64,000 nucleotides of DNA from Symbiodinium natans (Eukaryota; Sar; Dinophyceae; Suessiales; Symbiodiniaceae): assembly GCA_905221605.1 (NCBI GenBank), contig CAJNDS010000291.1, forward strand, positions 700,060 through 764,059. The letters are read 5' to 3'. Shown here in pieces: positions 36,101-47,430 of this stretch (positions are counted from its first letter, which is position 1; the number at the start of each line of letters is the position of its first letter). The notes under the pieces were generated by a model, which saw only the letters and a program-made list of their open reading frames with translations, had not been told where the DNA came from and did no database searches. The translations under genes were made by a program, and so were the position numbers.

Positions 36101-38759
36101 GCTTGGCGCGTGTGAACAAGGAGCACCACCCGCTGACGCTGGAAGTGGTGACGCTTTGGTACAGGTGCGGTGGCCCTCCACAAAACAACTCAGCATAGCA
36201 TAAAATAGCATAGCATGGCATAGCATAGCATAGCACAATGTTACACAACTGTTGGGAGACCTCTCATGCTTCGTGGCGCCGTGGAGACCCCTCCAGGAGT
36301 CCAGAACTCCTCCTTGGTGCAACTGGCTATGGATATGAAGTGGCAGCTTGGATGCAACAACCTTGCAAGGAAGTACGTATCCTCCATCCCCCGTGAAAAG
36401 CTGCAAAAACAGGCTGCCTGCGTCTTTTTCCCATCGGCTGCGCAGGACCTCTGGTCGGCAGGCTGTGTGATCGCGGAGATGTCCACCGGCCGCCCCTTGT
36501 TCCCAGGCCACCTTCGCGCGCTCAGTGGTACATCGCTTCGCAGTGGGCTGGTTCGCCGGAAAGTTGTTTTGGCTGGGCCAAATCACCATCTCGAGTCGTA
36601 GTTGAACTGCAGGTTGTTCAACTTCACAGGGAGCTATCAGAGGCTTGAATAGTCCTTAAGCCCTCCCCACAGCCCTACACCTGAAACGTGCAGATCCTAA
36701 ACCCAGACCCTAGACCCACCTTCAGCCCCTAAACCTCAAAGGCATCTTCTAAGGCCTTAAACAACACCCTTGCAAAGCCTTAAGCAACCTTACAAGCTCA
36801 CCCTAAAACCCTGACACCCAAAAACTTTAAGCTTTAAACCCTAAAGCCGAAAACCGTAAAACCCAAAAAGCCTGCCCTCCCGCAAAACCATCGCGGGTCC
36901 AAGGGACGGGATCATGGGGGGCGGGGTTTTGCAGAACTGCGCCAGATATACCCACAGCATCTGGTCTGGAGTAGGAGCTTTCCTTGAACACTCTTCAGCC
37001 ATCTTCGCAAGCAGCGCCGTGACAGGAGACTCTGAAATTGGCACGTTGTTTAAGCGTCTGGGTAGCAAGGAGATCAGCTCGAGGAATGTGCTTGCATCGT
37101 CCGTATACCCACTGATACTGCAGCGGTTCAGGCAAATGCAGCCAGGATTTGCAATTTCTTTTCCTTTATGACATCTGTCGGCAAACATCTGAGTGGGAGC
37201 ATGTAGGAACTGCGGGCCTTTGGGCCATTGCTGAGGATCTTCCAGCTGCTCGGCACGCCGTCGCAAACGAACTGGCCACAGGGTACCCAGCTGAGGATTT
37301 ATGGGCCATTGGGCGAGAGACCAGAAAAACGGAGGTCTTGTTCTGAGTAAACGTTGCAGAGGGTGGATTGTGATGTGCTGTTCGATTGTGGTCTGCTGGT
37401 TGTGGCAGATCTGCCGTGCTTCTCGTCGCCGGTCGAGGGCTGTCGAGGGCTGTCGCCGGTTTCAGGTGTCTTCAAGTCCGCAGCCTCCTGTGTCAATGAA
37501 TGTCAACGATTACGTGTCAGGTACGCAGCTCCACAACTTCAAAGACAGGTGGGCGCCTTATGTTCAGGAGCTCCAGAGTCTTGGAACCCCAAGAGCCTCA
37601 GTCACCTCAGTCACCTCAGTCCAGCATCGTTCATTTTGTTACAACTGAAGACTCGCAAGCTCTCGCAATCCCACGAGCCTTTCCATGTTCAGTATTAAAC
37701 GGAAGCTCTTTGTCACGAGGTTCCCGAAGTGGCCAGCGACAGGACACAACTGGTAGATCCGTAGTGACTGTAGTGGGTGGGTCTTGCGCAGCTTCATTTT
37801 GAGTTGGTTGGGATTTCGAAGGTCCCCGCGTAGGTCTCCGACGGTCTTGTAAAGCCTTGTAAAGCTTGGCAGGACTCAGACCCATTCTCGATGTGCGGCC
37901 AGATCTCTGCGCTCATGAAGGGGATGATCTCCTCAGACTCGCGCCCGCAGAGGAAGCCAGGGACAGACCTGTTGCAACGTATGTGTTTCCTTTGTTGTGC
38001 CATCGCTTGTTTCCCAGACTTGCACCTTGCAAACGTGACTCCTTCGGCAGACATTGCATCATCTACCGGCAGGGCTGAGAGATCGAAGTAAGTAAGTGAC
38101 GCGCCATGAGCATCCCCACAAATGCTTCCTTCCAAGGCGGCCTGCTTTGTCTGCAATCTGACCGACGTCTCTCATCAAAGCAGGCTTCTTGTTGTGAAGT
38201 TCAGTTGACAAGTGTGGCCGTGCTTTGCTTCAGTGCTGCCAGGCACGCTGCCATGCCTTCTGCAGGCAAGATTGAATGCGGCGGCTTGGGCTGCTGCCTT
38301 CCTTGCGCCTGAATCCCCTGAATCCCCCTGAATCCGCCCCCCTGAATCCTAGTCCCTCTTGTTCAAAAGGGTCGGTTTAGGGGTCGCTGTATACTGTTTC
38401 AGGCCTTGGGATGCAGCTGCTCATGCTTGGGGAATCGAGACGCTGCACTCAATCTTGCAATTCGTATTAGCTTAGATAATGAACTCAAGCAGGTGGTAGT
38501 GCAGTGTGTCTGTGTGGCCACACGACCTGCCGAGATCTCGTAGGATTGCAGATCATCCGGCTTCCCTGGAAACAATGTCAAGTTATTCACGACTTACTTC
38601 TCTCCAGAATTCTTCCGTGGCCTAACCGGACGACTCCGTGAGGATGAGAGCAGAGGCTCAAGCAAAGGCAAGAGGGGCAAGGGGGACCCTCCACGGCTGC
38701 AGGTTCCAGCCAAGCTTTCTGCACTTTCGCAGGAGTTGGCAAGGAGATTTTCTCTATAG
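33180..38759 (+). CDS. Cyclin-dependent-type Ser/Thr protein kinase with PAHAVRE helix (about 14 exons)
   Basis: A CMGC kinase with nearly all subdomains. Exons: Gly loop (33180-33270, GLGKGVYGEV); VAIKK Lys (33384-33435); cyclin-helix exon (33574-33635, DGIPAHAVREMSVLRKF); 33786-33823 (HPNVVRLLDV); hinge (33927-33990, MVFEFHPTDLHKVL); 34240-34309; catalytic loop (34370-34436, LLHRDLKPQNILLGADG); DFG and T-loop (36091-36164, ADFGLARV through LTLEVVTLWYR, with Thr at the CDK2 Thr160 position); 36297-36342 (SPELLLGATGYGYEV, with SPE for APE); 36446-36506 (DLWSAGCVIAEMSTGRPLFP); and 37026-37062 (DSEIGTLFKRLG). Less certain parts lie at about 37536-37600 and 37873-37965 (LMKGMISSD). A basic last exon at 38608-38756 ends in TAG at 38757-38759. 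Many junctions need GC donors (34310, 34437, 36343, 36507). The catalytic Lys, HRD Asp and DFG Asp are present, so it is probably active. The PSTAIRE class is not a standard one. Confidence 0.88.
34835..34910. repeat. G-run and T-run low-complexity patch in a kinase intron
   Basis: A run of nine G, a T-rich stretch with ten T, and a run of seven G lie in the 1.65-kb intron between the HRDLKPQN and DFG exons. No exon was seen there (34437-36090). Confidence 0.75.
36190..36238. repeat. AGCATAGCAT pentamer microsatellite
   Basis: About eight AGCAT or AGCATA units in the intron just after the kinase T-loop exon. The same pentamer appears briefly at 23750-23765. Confidence 0.85.
36655..36870 (-). 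repeat. Strongly degenerate CCCTAAA-like tract in a kinase intron
   Basis: Scattered CCCTAAA, CCTTAAA and ACCCTAGACCC motifs in C/A-rich DNA between the kinase exons at 36506 and 37026. It looks like an old telomere-type insertion. Confidence 0.6.
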
Positions 38760-39130
38760 GGGAAGGAGTCATTTCATTTCTGACACCTGTGTCGCACCGC
38801 TAGCTGCGAACCCGCGCCGATCAATTTTCATTTTAGTTGGGCCCCCCCCTCAAAGCCTCAACCTAGAGGGGCAGCATCAGGGCGAAGCATAGAGACCCTT
38901 ACGACGCAGCATATCTGGCATGATGCTTCGTCTTGGTGTATGCTTTCTCATCGGTGTCTAGAGATTAGCTCGTTAGACTTTTTTGAACCATTAGGTATGT
39001 GAAAAAGCCTTACCACGAAAATCAAAGCACAGCCGAGAGCTGAGCTAAAGGCCGGGACTCACCGGGCAGTGGAAGCCGAAGACGACCTTGTGTACAGCAT
39101 GTACAGCATTTTAGCTCTAAACGGTAGAAA

Positions 39131-39287
39131 CATGAGGGATGAGGGAGAGGGATGAGGGATGAGGGATGAGGGATGAGGGATGAGGGATGAGGGATGAGGG
39201 ATGAGGGATGAGGGATGAGGGATGAGGGATGAGGGATGAGGGATGAGGGAGAGGGATGAGGGAGAGGGATGAGGGAGAGGGAGAGGA
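39131..39287. repeat. ATGAGGG heptamer tandem array
   Basis: About 20 tandem 7-bp ATGAGGG units, with GAGAGGG variants at both ends. The period equals that of the TTTAGGG arrays nearby, but the unit differs at the first three positions. Confidence 0.93.
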
Positions 39288-39324
39288 CAAGTGCTGACTG
39301 TTGGCACCCGCATAGCTAAAATAG

Positions 39325-39390
39325 TAAGGGTTAGGGGTCAGGGTTTAGGGTTTTGGGGTTTGGGGTTTAGGGCTTAGGGTTTAGGGTTCA
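39325..39390 (+). repeat. TTTAGGG-type tract
   Basis: AAGGGTTAGGGGTCAGGGTTTAGGGTTTTGGGG and similar variants, about 40 bases after the ATGAGGG array. Confidence 0.85.
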
Positions 39391-39739
39391 GCAGCTCCGG
39401 GTCGAGCAATCTCTGGTCGCTGTTTCGACTCTAGAAAAAACCCCACCCACCCAGAGAATCCCAAAACATTAATAGATGTAAAATTTGCATTTTTCATCAG
39501 CAAGCCCTGTCCCCCAACCTCACTCTTTCATGGAGCGGTCCATCCCAGCTTCGAACCACTTAATCGGCTCGCGGGAGGCGCGGTCACCGGGGCACCAATT
39601 CTAAAGCAACCACAGGGGGGGCAGCGTGAACCAGTAAGTCAAAAGCACTTTGGAGTTTTCGGGCACGAACAGCCCAAATAAACGCTTGCGCGCGCCGCCT
39701 CGGCAGCCGGGCCGGCCCTAGGACAGGAAAGGAAGGGTC

Positions 39740-39875
39740 CAGGTCCGGGGGTAGGTTAAAGGGGTTAAGGGTGTTTGAGTTCGAGGGGCCCGAGGCGGAG
39801 GGGGGTGGGGGGAGGAGTGGGGTGGGTGGGGGGGGGGGGTGGGGGGAGGGGCGGGGGTGGGTTGGGTTAGGGGGA
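39740..39875. repeat. G-rich low-complexity tract
   Basis: Long GGGGTGGGG-type runs, with up to 10 consecutive G near 39829-39838. It is capable of G-quadruplex formation. The strand-wise open frames across it reflect composition only. Confidence 0.8.
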
Positions 39876-39934
39876 AGGAGGCCCGATCCGGGTTTGCTTG
39901 CTCCAGACGCTTCTCGGCAGGAAGCCGAGGCGAG

Positions 39935-40200
39935 TTTTGTTAACCTCATGTTTCCTGTTTTCCCCCACCCCACCCTCGTACCGGGCACGAACAGCCCAAA
40001 AACAGCCTAATTTTGTTAACCTCATGTCGTTTCTTGTTTTCGGGCAGGAACAGCCAAACAAGAACAAACCTATTTTGTTAACCTGGTGACGTTTCTTGTT
40101 TCCCCCAACCCGACCTAGAACCAACGAGACATTGGTCCAGATTGACAACACAAGTAGTTTTGTGGACCTCATGTTTTTTGTTTCCCCCACCCCGCCCTGG
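39935..40200. repeat. Dispersed repeat TTTTGTTAACCTCATG...TTTCTTGTTT (four diverged copies)
   Basis: Copies near 39936, 40012, 40073 and 40160 share a TTTTGTTAACCTCATG-like start, then TTTCCTGTTTTC or TTTCTTGTTT, then CCCCCACCCC and sometimes GGGCACGAACAGCCC. The spacing is about 60-90 bases. No coding signal was seen. Confidence 0.75.
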
Positions 40201-40325
40201 AATCACTCAAGACAAGAAAGAATAAGGGGTGGGGATGGGGTGTCGAAGCCCTCATCTGCCCCAGACCCAGGGTTTCGAGCTCAGAATGCGGGTCGGGCCA
40301 GAAGAGGCTGGCCTTCGGCAAAAGA

Positions 40326-40710
40326 CCCGTGGCCATTGGCAAACGGTTTTTTGTGAATGGGGCCAATGCTACGGCTTTTTGCCAATGGCCACGGCTTTTT
40401 GGCCCATTGGTGGACCTGGCCGTTGGCAAAAAGTCCGTGGCCATCAGCAAAGTTGCCAATGGCCACGGTTTACTTGCCAATGGCCACGGCCCCCATTAAG
40501 GTTGGGATTTGGAACGAAAAACCAATTTTGACCATCAACCTTAATGGGCCGTGGCCATTGGCAAAAAAGTCGTGGGCATTGGCAACTTTCTCGTTGACAT
40601 TGGCAAGTATGCCAATGGCCACGGTTTTTTTGCCAATGGCCACGGCTTTTTTGCCAATGGCCACGGTTTATTTTTGCCAATTGCCACGATTTTTTGCCAA
40701 TGGCCACAGC
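40326..40710. repeat. Inverted-repeat minisatellite built from TTTGCCAATGGCCACGG
   Basis: At least eight copies of TTTGCCAATGGCCACGG (near 40378, 40452, 40473, 40611, 40630, 40651 and on) and several of its reverse complement CCGTGGCCATTGGCAAA (40327, 40436, 40548). Both orientations are interleaved, so the region can fold into many alternative hairpins. Confidence 0.92.
40474..40564. repeat. Long inverted repeat (arms about 30 bp, loop 31 bp)
   Basis: The left arm 40474-40504 (starting TTGCCAATGGCCACGG, ending CCATTAAGGTTG) pairs with the right arm 40536-40564 (CAACCTTAATGG to CCATTGGCAA), with only a two-base difference in a C/G run. The A/T-richer loop is 40505-40535. Confidence 0.92.
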
Positions 40711-40734
40711 CCCATTGAGGTTTAAATGAATAAA

Positions 40735-40757
40735 TAAATATGCAAATACATAAATAA

Positions 40758-40792
<35 letters not shown>

Positions 40793-40805
40793 TTTATGTA
40801 TATAT
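40735..40805. repeat. AT-rich TA/TATG microsatellite
   Basis: AAATAAATA units followed by alternating TATATA with a few G interruptions, then another TTTAGGG-like tract at 40814-40845. Confidence 0.9.
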
Positions 40806-40813
40806 GAAAGAGA

Positions 40814-40845
40814 GTGTTTAGGTTTTAGGGTTTAGGGTTTGGGGG
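40814..40845 (+). repeat. Short TTTAGGG-type tract
   Basis: GTGTTTAGGTTTTAGGGTTT and neighbouring bases, directly after the TA microsatellite. Confidence 0.75.
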
Positions 40846-42555
40846 AGGTACTCTGCTCCCTACCTAGGACCGTTAGGACAAGGGGGGAACATCCCTCTGG
40901 GCCGATCTTCAACTACTGCAGTTAAGGGGTGAAAGGAGGGACCCCTACAAGGGACCCTTAATCTTATTCCCCCATATAGCCCCCATATATGCCTTCGGGC
41001 AGGTCCTCTTGTCTGGGAGGGGGGCCATGAGCGCTGGAAAGAGCCAAGTGCGCTGGGGGATTGCACCCCCGAACCCCGAACGTCTCCGGAGCGTACGCGA
41101 ACCCTCCTGGCCGTCGTGCTCGCCCTCTTCGGAGGGCTAAGGAGTGAAGAAGAAGAAGTAGTAGAAGAAGAAGAGCAAGAAGAGAGAACACCACAGACAC
41201 CGCCTGACCGTGTCCAAAGAAGCACCTCCCCAAGCACAGTCGCCATCGATTCCTCAGTAACACTGTAAATATGTACTGTCTGGCTCTGGATAAGAGAAGC
41301 ATCGGCGTCAGAAGCTTCTACTGGGTAGCTGGCCACAGATGCGCCCGCTCGTAACTAGTCGACGTAGAGATCATGCTGCAAGCGTTTTGATCTTAGCTGG
41401 TGGTGTCCTTTTGTTGTCTAAACGAAGGGACAGCCATTCAACCCGTTCCCGCCATGGACCTGTGGAATGCATGCCTTTGCCCACGTTGCTTTGGCAACTG
41501 CAGTACCTTTAGAACCGGGTGTCACGGACCATTCAACAGCGTAACGATCATGTGCAGGCTGCAGCCACATCCATGCCACTACTCTTGCCGGAGTTTCGTT
41601 GGGTGCAAGAATGTGATGAGGGATCATGGTGACGTATTCTCTCATCGGCACCCTGGCAATTGTTTGTTTTTTCTCTTTGCGGGAGTGGTGACACACTGGA
41701 AAGCGATTGCGGTTGGGGACTACAGTCCTTATGACCTTATGTGGTTCTTTCATTGCAAGTCACAGCTGAGAAGGCTAGTCTCCACTCCTCGTTATCTTGG
41801 ATGAGCTGCCAATGCGATAGAGTGTTAGTGTCATAGTGTCCTAGTGTCATAGCGGCATAGTGTCAAATTAAGGGATGCGCGGCCCGATGTAAGAAGCGTG
41901 GAAGCGTCCGACTTAGCGGACAACAGCTGACATTGTATGAACATCTTGTGACATCTGCGACACCAGCCTTTACAACGGGCAATTTGCGATCCCTCCAAGC
42001 AACTGACCGCCTCCGAGCCTCGGAGTTGAGTGTGCCTCCTGGGTTTGGCAATTTGGTGTGCTGTGGTCACGTCATGTGCGACTTCTCAGGACTTGAGACC
42101 TGCACGTGCAACTTCTTTCGTCATTTTGCTGCATTCTGCTTCATTCTGCCCGACCGGGCGGCCTCTCTTTGTCAGTCGTTGCTACTACCGCCTTGGATTG
42201 CCTGGGTGCTTCTTTGTTGCTTTTGCTGGTTTTTAGCGGTTTGGGCGGGGGGGTGGGGTGATAAGGTCTCTAAACCCTTGAAACCCTTCGAGGCTTAGAC
42301 CCTTCCAATCCTTGCAGTGCAAGTCCTCAACAGTGCAATCCCTGCACGCTACACGCCCTAAACGCTGCTACCCCAAAACAGTGCAAGCCCTACACGCTTC
42401 TACACGCTTGCAAGCCAGTACGAGCCAACCCTTTCAGCCCAAAGCACGACCAGTTCTCAACACTGCTAAGCACTGGCACCTCACATCTTCTATGCGAAAA
42501 GCAAGAAGACCTGTTTGACAGTCATGGTTCTCGCAAGATCGCCACACCTCCAAGC
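40846..42555. other. No supported gene
   Basis: No protein motif was recognised. A - strand stretch at 40970-41110 reads smoothly but has no family signal. There is a GAAGAAGAAGTAGTAGAAGAAG patch near 41147-41175 and a 10-bp TAGTGTCATA repeat at 41822-41863. Confidence 0.45.
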
Positions 42556-42560
42556 AACCA

Positions 42561-42640
42561 GGCAATCTAAAGCGGCCTGACCCAGTAGTTGGATGGGAGA
42601 TACCGAGCAGGATGTCACGGAATGTGTCTGGCCTGGGGCT
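42561..42640 (+). ncRNA. 5S rRNA-like fragment (3' half; possible 5S-derived element)
   Basis: GGCCTGACCCAGTAGTTGGATGGGAGATACC, split here as GGCCTGACCCAGTAG and TTGGATGGGAGATACC, resembles the eukaryotic 5S rRNA segment containing internal control box C (TTGGATGGGAGACCGCC). It is followed by CGAGCAGGATGTCACGGAAT, where 5S has GGGAATACCGGGTGCTGTAGG. AATCTAAAGCGG stands roughly where box A (AAGCTAAGCAGG) would be. The 5' half of 5S is not recognisable. A GGTCAAATCC sequence at 42713-42722 resembles a tRNA B box with one base missing. It could be a 5S pseudogene or the promoter head of a SINE. Confidence 0.5.
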
Positions 42641-43699
42641 TGTCAGGTATCCGAAGTGACTTATTTCTCATCAGCCTATACCCGAAGCTTACAGTTCGAC
42701 AGCCCCTCACAGGTCAAATCCTGCCAATCTCATGCTTAGACGCAATAGGTTAGGGAAGGATCGCTCAAAGAAGCAGACCGGCCTGGGTCTTGGAAAGTCG
42801 CGCACGGGTCCTTGGGGACCTTTGTGTCGAGCTTTTAACCTTGAACTGCCTGAACGATCAGGTGCAGGTTAGGTCTGAATTAGAGGTGCAGTAGGAATCC
42901 CTCGGCTGCCGCACTGTATGGTAGCCAACCTGCTGATCACCCACTCAAGTAGGGCCTTGAGACTTGGGAGTTCTATGGAAGGCGCTGAGCAGAGGAAAGC
43001 AGAAGCCACAATGGTCACATAAGTCCAGACCAGCGCCTTTCGTTAACTTCCTATGCAGACCAAAACCCGTTCCCGACCGCTCTGCAAAGTCTCTTAAGAA
43101 AAAAGCATATTGCATCTGCAAAGTGCAGATAGGTGCAGATAGGTGCAGGCCGCTAGTCGGAGGCTCCGAATGGCAGCGCTGCCGCGGCCACGCAGCATTC
43201 AGCTCTGTCAAGCAGACACAAGCAGACACAAGCAGACACAAGCAGACATGTAACTCCCCCGAGCCCAATCCCCAAGGTGTCTAGCCGTGCATGAATGCAA
43301 CGCCATCATTCGCCACTGAACTGAGCTGTGCTTTTGTTGACATGTAGCAGTTCAGATTCCCGACACCATCAGATTCCCTACACCACCGTCGCCCTCGCCC
43401 AAAACATGTAGCCTGACATGCTCAGTGCTTGCCTTGATGCAAGCTCGGCCCTTTTCATTTCTCAAGCCGAGACACTCTAAGGCCCTAAACCCACAGGCCA
43501 AGCGCCAACACACCCTCACTTTCGGACGCCCCGTGCTTGAGAAGCCGCCGCCCGAGTGGGAAGGCCCAAGCGTGGGCCCAGGCGTGGGTGACTTCTTTGA
43601 GCGCCGTGCTGCAGGGTGCTTCGTACGTGCTTGCAACGTCTTGCAACACCTTGCAACATCTTGCAAAATTTGCAACCTGTCAGGGCAGTCCATGCTAAG
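42641..43699. other. No supported gene; short tandem repeats
   Basis: The region includes four copies of the 11-mer CAAGCAGACAC at 43207-43248 and a repeated AGATAGGTGC near 43125-43147. The frame around 43.42-43.70 kb is open on both strands without a motif. CTTGCAACRYC repeats lie at 43630-43675, just before copy B. Confidence 0.5.
43207..43248. repeat. 11-bp tandem repeat CAAGCAGACAC
   Basis: Four near-perfect head-to-tail units in a region without gene evidence. Confidence 0.9.
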
Positions 43700-46600
43700 G
43701 CCATGATCAAGTCTTCGAAGCCGGCGTCCTTCAGCAGTGGCATCATGCTCTCCAGGCCCGGGCATGGCCGATTCAGTGCAGTGGCAGAGTGCAGATGCAA
43801 GATGATGCAAGGTACAGGAAGGTCAGAGTACAGGGTGAGGGAGGTTTGACAAAGGTTGAGGTTTTGTCATGGTGGAATTTGTAGGTCGAGGCCCCAGAAG
43901 ATAAGATTGTGTTTTGACCAATGGCATGACTGCATACCTCAGATTTCAAGGACAATCTCTGTGGCATGCGCATATATGCAAGGAGTGAAGCCCAACGCCA
44001 GAAGGGCGATGAGCTGCGGATGCGAGCAGCGGCTTAGCGGCTTTTGGGTTTTCTGTAGTCCTCTAAGTCTTGAACGGTTCAGTATGCCATTCTCTTACAT
44101 GCTTCACTGCCCACAACCCTCTCCCTCTCGAATAGCCCGGCAAGAAACTTAAAACGAGCCACTGCAGCAACGTTACCCTAATCAAAACAAAATGACTCAT
44201 GATGAATCCGTCCTGTGAAGATCTGTGAAGCCTCAAGGCCGGCATCGACCCGACGAAGGTGGACGAACAGTGGGCTGGAGAGGCCTCGTATGCTGCTATC
44301 CGCGGCACTTTTGTCTTTCTTTGCCCAGCGCGGCAATTCAAGCAGCCTGAAGCGTTCGAATCGTCCCGTGTCTACCGGCTCCTGGCGCTAGCATCGTAAC
44401 CATTACGTAACCTGGCTGAATCGCTGATTACATGCATCTGGTTCGCCTAGATATTCTGAGGTGATGTCAAGAAGACAGAAGAAGGAGGCCAAGGTCGATG
44501 AGGCAGAGCCACGGATTTTGATGCCAAGCCCTTGCCAAGACAAATTGCAAAGCCCCTGAGACATCTAGCAAGCAGGTCGCTAGGGCTTCAGCGGCTTTTC
44601 TGGGCCAGGAGCAGGAGAGGGAGAAGAAGGAGGCAGCTGATCTGCCGATGGAGAAGAGTGAGGCGCCGTGTCTCCTTGAAGAGCATGTCGAGACCACAGA
44701 AAGGAGCAGCAGCTAAGACAGAAGATGTTCATGGCCGAACCCAGTGCCACGCCAGGTCGTGGGCAAGAGACCAGATGGGCGGCTAAAGTGGCTGCACAAG
44801 GTGAGGGATCGATAACGATGGCGAGTTTTTTGAGCTCTGATTTGCACGGAGACACCATACAATTTATCATCTCTGTTCACGGGCCCTGCCTACGGTCCAC
44901 CACAATGTTCTGCATCTTGTCGGATCGACTGAGCTTAGACGAATTCACGGAAAGCCCTGCACGGATCTCTGTTCCGAGGCCCTCGTCCTTGCCTCCAAAG
45001 GTCGAATTGCCGCTCCAGCCATCTACGACATAGCGCCTTGCCTCAGCAGAATCTCACTTTCCAAGGGGAATGTTGCCATTGAGAGGGTGACCGAGTGTGA
45101 GTGTTCTTATGGTCGCGTCAGTGAGGTCCAGTCCTCCAAGTTCACAGCCGGCGTCGGCTCCAAGGCCACGAGAGCCAACTCCTTAACAGTGTTACCCAAC
45201 AGTGAACATCAGTTAGCAGAGAGCCAACATGGAGAGTTTTATAACACAGGTTTTATAACACAGGGCCTTTGTCTCCCATTGTCCCCATGCTGTTGCATGT
45301 TGCACAGGTGGGGATGCAGATGAAGGGGCTGGTCTTGGCCAATTTGCATCTGTTCAAAAAGGCTGCCGGCTGTCTTGTTGGTGTTCAGCCTTAAGGTTGA
45401 GTCTTGTGTGTCTTGCGAGCCGGCTGCAAATCTTGCAAGATGGATAAAGTTGCGGGAAGGAACTCCGCTTTCACACTGCTGCCAGCCAACGTGTCTTGAC
45501 CTTTTTTCATGCCACAATACGCGCCAGCGAAGGAGCAGCAGAAGAGCCTTCAAAATGGAAGGCCCCTGTTTTGAAGTGATGTTGCACCGCGTGCTTTTTT
45601 TTACAAGTCTGTCTGTGGAATTTCCATGATTTCGCTGGTCAGCTCCCCAGGGTTCCTTGACGGAAATCAGGCTCATGGACTTTTCGGGCAGCGGTCGTGC
45701 CCTCAGCGCATTCGAGGTAGTACATGCAGCTTCATTACAAGAGACAGAATGGTGTGCGCCGTCACCAGCGGCGGCGCGCTGCAAAACGGCGGCGCTTAGA
45801 GTCTTATCCCATTCAGCCGTGCCAAGTTGCATCACCATCCTGTTGAACAGTTGAGCTTCAACTCCCGTGCCGCACAAATCGAAACAAAATCAACTTATCA
45901 TGCACAAGATTCAGGCATCAGGGGAGGATGCCAGCTTTCTATTTGTAGCACTAAGCCTAACATTCTCTGCACGCTAGAATTTGCAGTGCTTACAGATGCC
46001 AGCCAGCTTACCGTTGCTACTTCCGTTGCTTTTGCCAGTGCCAATATGATTCTGTTTGACTAGTTTAGTTATTGCTACTGCTGATACTACTGCTTGCTAC
46101 GACCACTACGATGACGACTGCTACGACTACTGTTATTTTGTATACTTGAGCTGCTCTCGCTACTGTATCGATACTGGTGCGATCAATAGCTTAGTCATTA
46201 TTGTTACTTGTATAATCATCACTGCGATCAGTTCGGCAAGATGGACAGGGAGTCTGTAGGTGCCTGCTGTGGAGCTCTGGCACGTTCGATTGTCGTAGAT
46301 GCACGGCTGGGAGGCCATCTCTCAGCCACGGCAAGGACAAACAAGCTCCCCTTCAGTTGAACAAATGTGTAACCAGTGGAAACACATTTCACCAAACTCT
46401 GGGACGCACCCCTATTTAGTGTAGAGTATCTTTGACAGTGAGCCAGGGCGGTAGCTATCACCAGCAGCACAACCCACCGGCCGACCACCACCTGAGGTGG
46501 TAGTGCCTCGCGAAGTCCTTCGCCCAAGAAGCGGAAGAAGGAGAAGGCAGATACAAAGAGGATTTAGGAGGAATTGGGTCTTGCAGCTAGTATCACCCTC

Positions 46601-47430
46601 GCGTCTGTGTCTTTCGAGGATCGCTCGGAGGAGGAGGACAGAGAGCGGGATGAGCCCAGACAGAAGCCGCTCGGTGGCCACTGTGCTGCTGGGCACAAGT
46701 CGGGGTTTTGTTGGTGGTCCCGCTCGTAGATCGGGTTGGTCTGAGTGGTTCCAAGACATTTTTTAGCAGAAGTGGCAGGCTTGGTCTTGAAGACGTGGTC
46801 TGCCGAATTTGGATCGAGCTCTGGAATTCCCGGCATGACATGAAGCAGTAGCGGTGCCGACGAGTCATCTCAGCACGCAACAGGTACGACTCATTCCGAA
46901 TTCGGAGGGGTCGGTTTTCTACCTGCAAGTTTTGCGACGAGTGACCATATGATCAAGCTTTCTTCTGATCCGGCTGCGCTTGCGTTGGGAGGTTCGGAGC
47001 TTGTTGCGTTTTTCGCCCTTGGGCCTGTTTGGTTTTCAGTTGCGCGTTTTCCGATTGGAGCCTTCGAGCATCAGTTACTTTGTTTTGGCGGCGCGCATGT
47101 GCGGCTCAGCGCCTGCGTTTTCTGATTCAGCCCTCTGCGTCTTCCGAACACTCTGAAGGATGCTTTCTGACTCGGTCCTGCCGTTTTCCGGTTTATCGTC
47201 GTTGTGCCTTTGTGGGCCTTTGTGTGCTGCAGAGACCCCACCTTTCATTAGGTTATGTGCCGCAAAGCAGGCAGCAGTGCACCAACTTAATTAAATCGCT
47301 AAGCTTGTCTGCTACGAGAACACCAGATACAGCACCTTGTTTGTTGGTGGCTTTGATAACTCTTGAGAGTTTCAACATCAACTTGAGTGCACAAGGAAGA
47401 GCAAGAAGGAGAAGTCGAAGGACTTGCATA
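43700..47430 (+). CDS. RS/KE-tail protein, copy B (multi-exon, paralogue of copy A)
   Basis: Exons match copy A in order and phase: 43700-43755 (ASFSSGIMLSR); 43983-44031 (SEAQRQKGDELRMRAA); 44238-44297 (AGIDPTKVDEQWAGEA); 44461-44520 (VMSRRQKKEAKVDEAE); 44609-44716 (QEREKKEAADLPMEKSEA); 44775-44800 (GRLKWLHK); 44979-45041 (ALVLASKGRIAAPAIYDIAP); 45126-45164 (VQSSKFTAGVGSK); 45326-45360 (GLVLANLHLFKK); 45533-45557 (EQQKSLQ); and 46497-46567 (GGSASRSPSPKKRKKEKAD). A possible acidic/basic exon is at 46619-46690 (EDRSEEEDRERDEPRQKP), and a tail exon at about 47398-47430 (RKSKKEKSKDL). In the second exon nearly every base difference from copy A is synonymous, which indicates selection on the protein. 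The family is not recognised. Its end is set by the start of copy C. Confidence 0.7.

Noticed and set aside
35876-36589. 237-codon - strand frame
   Set aside because: It is antisense to the kinase DFG, SPE and DLWSAGC exons, which are well supported on +.
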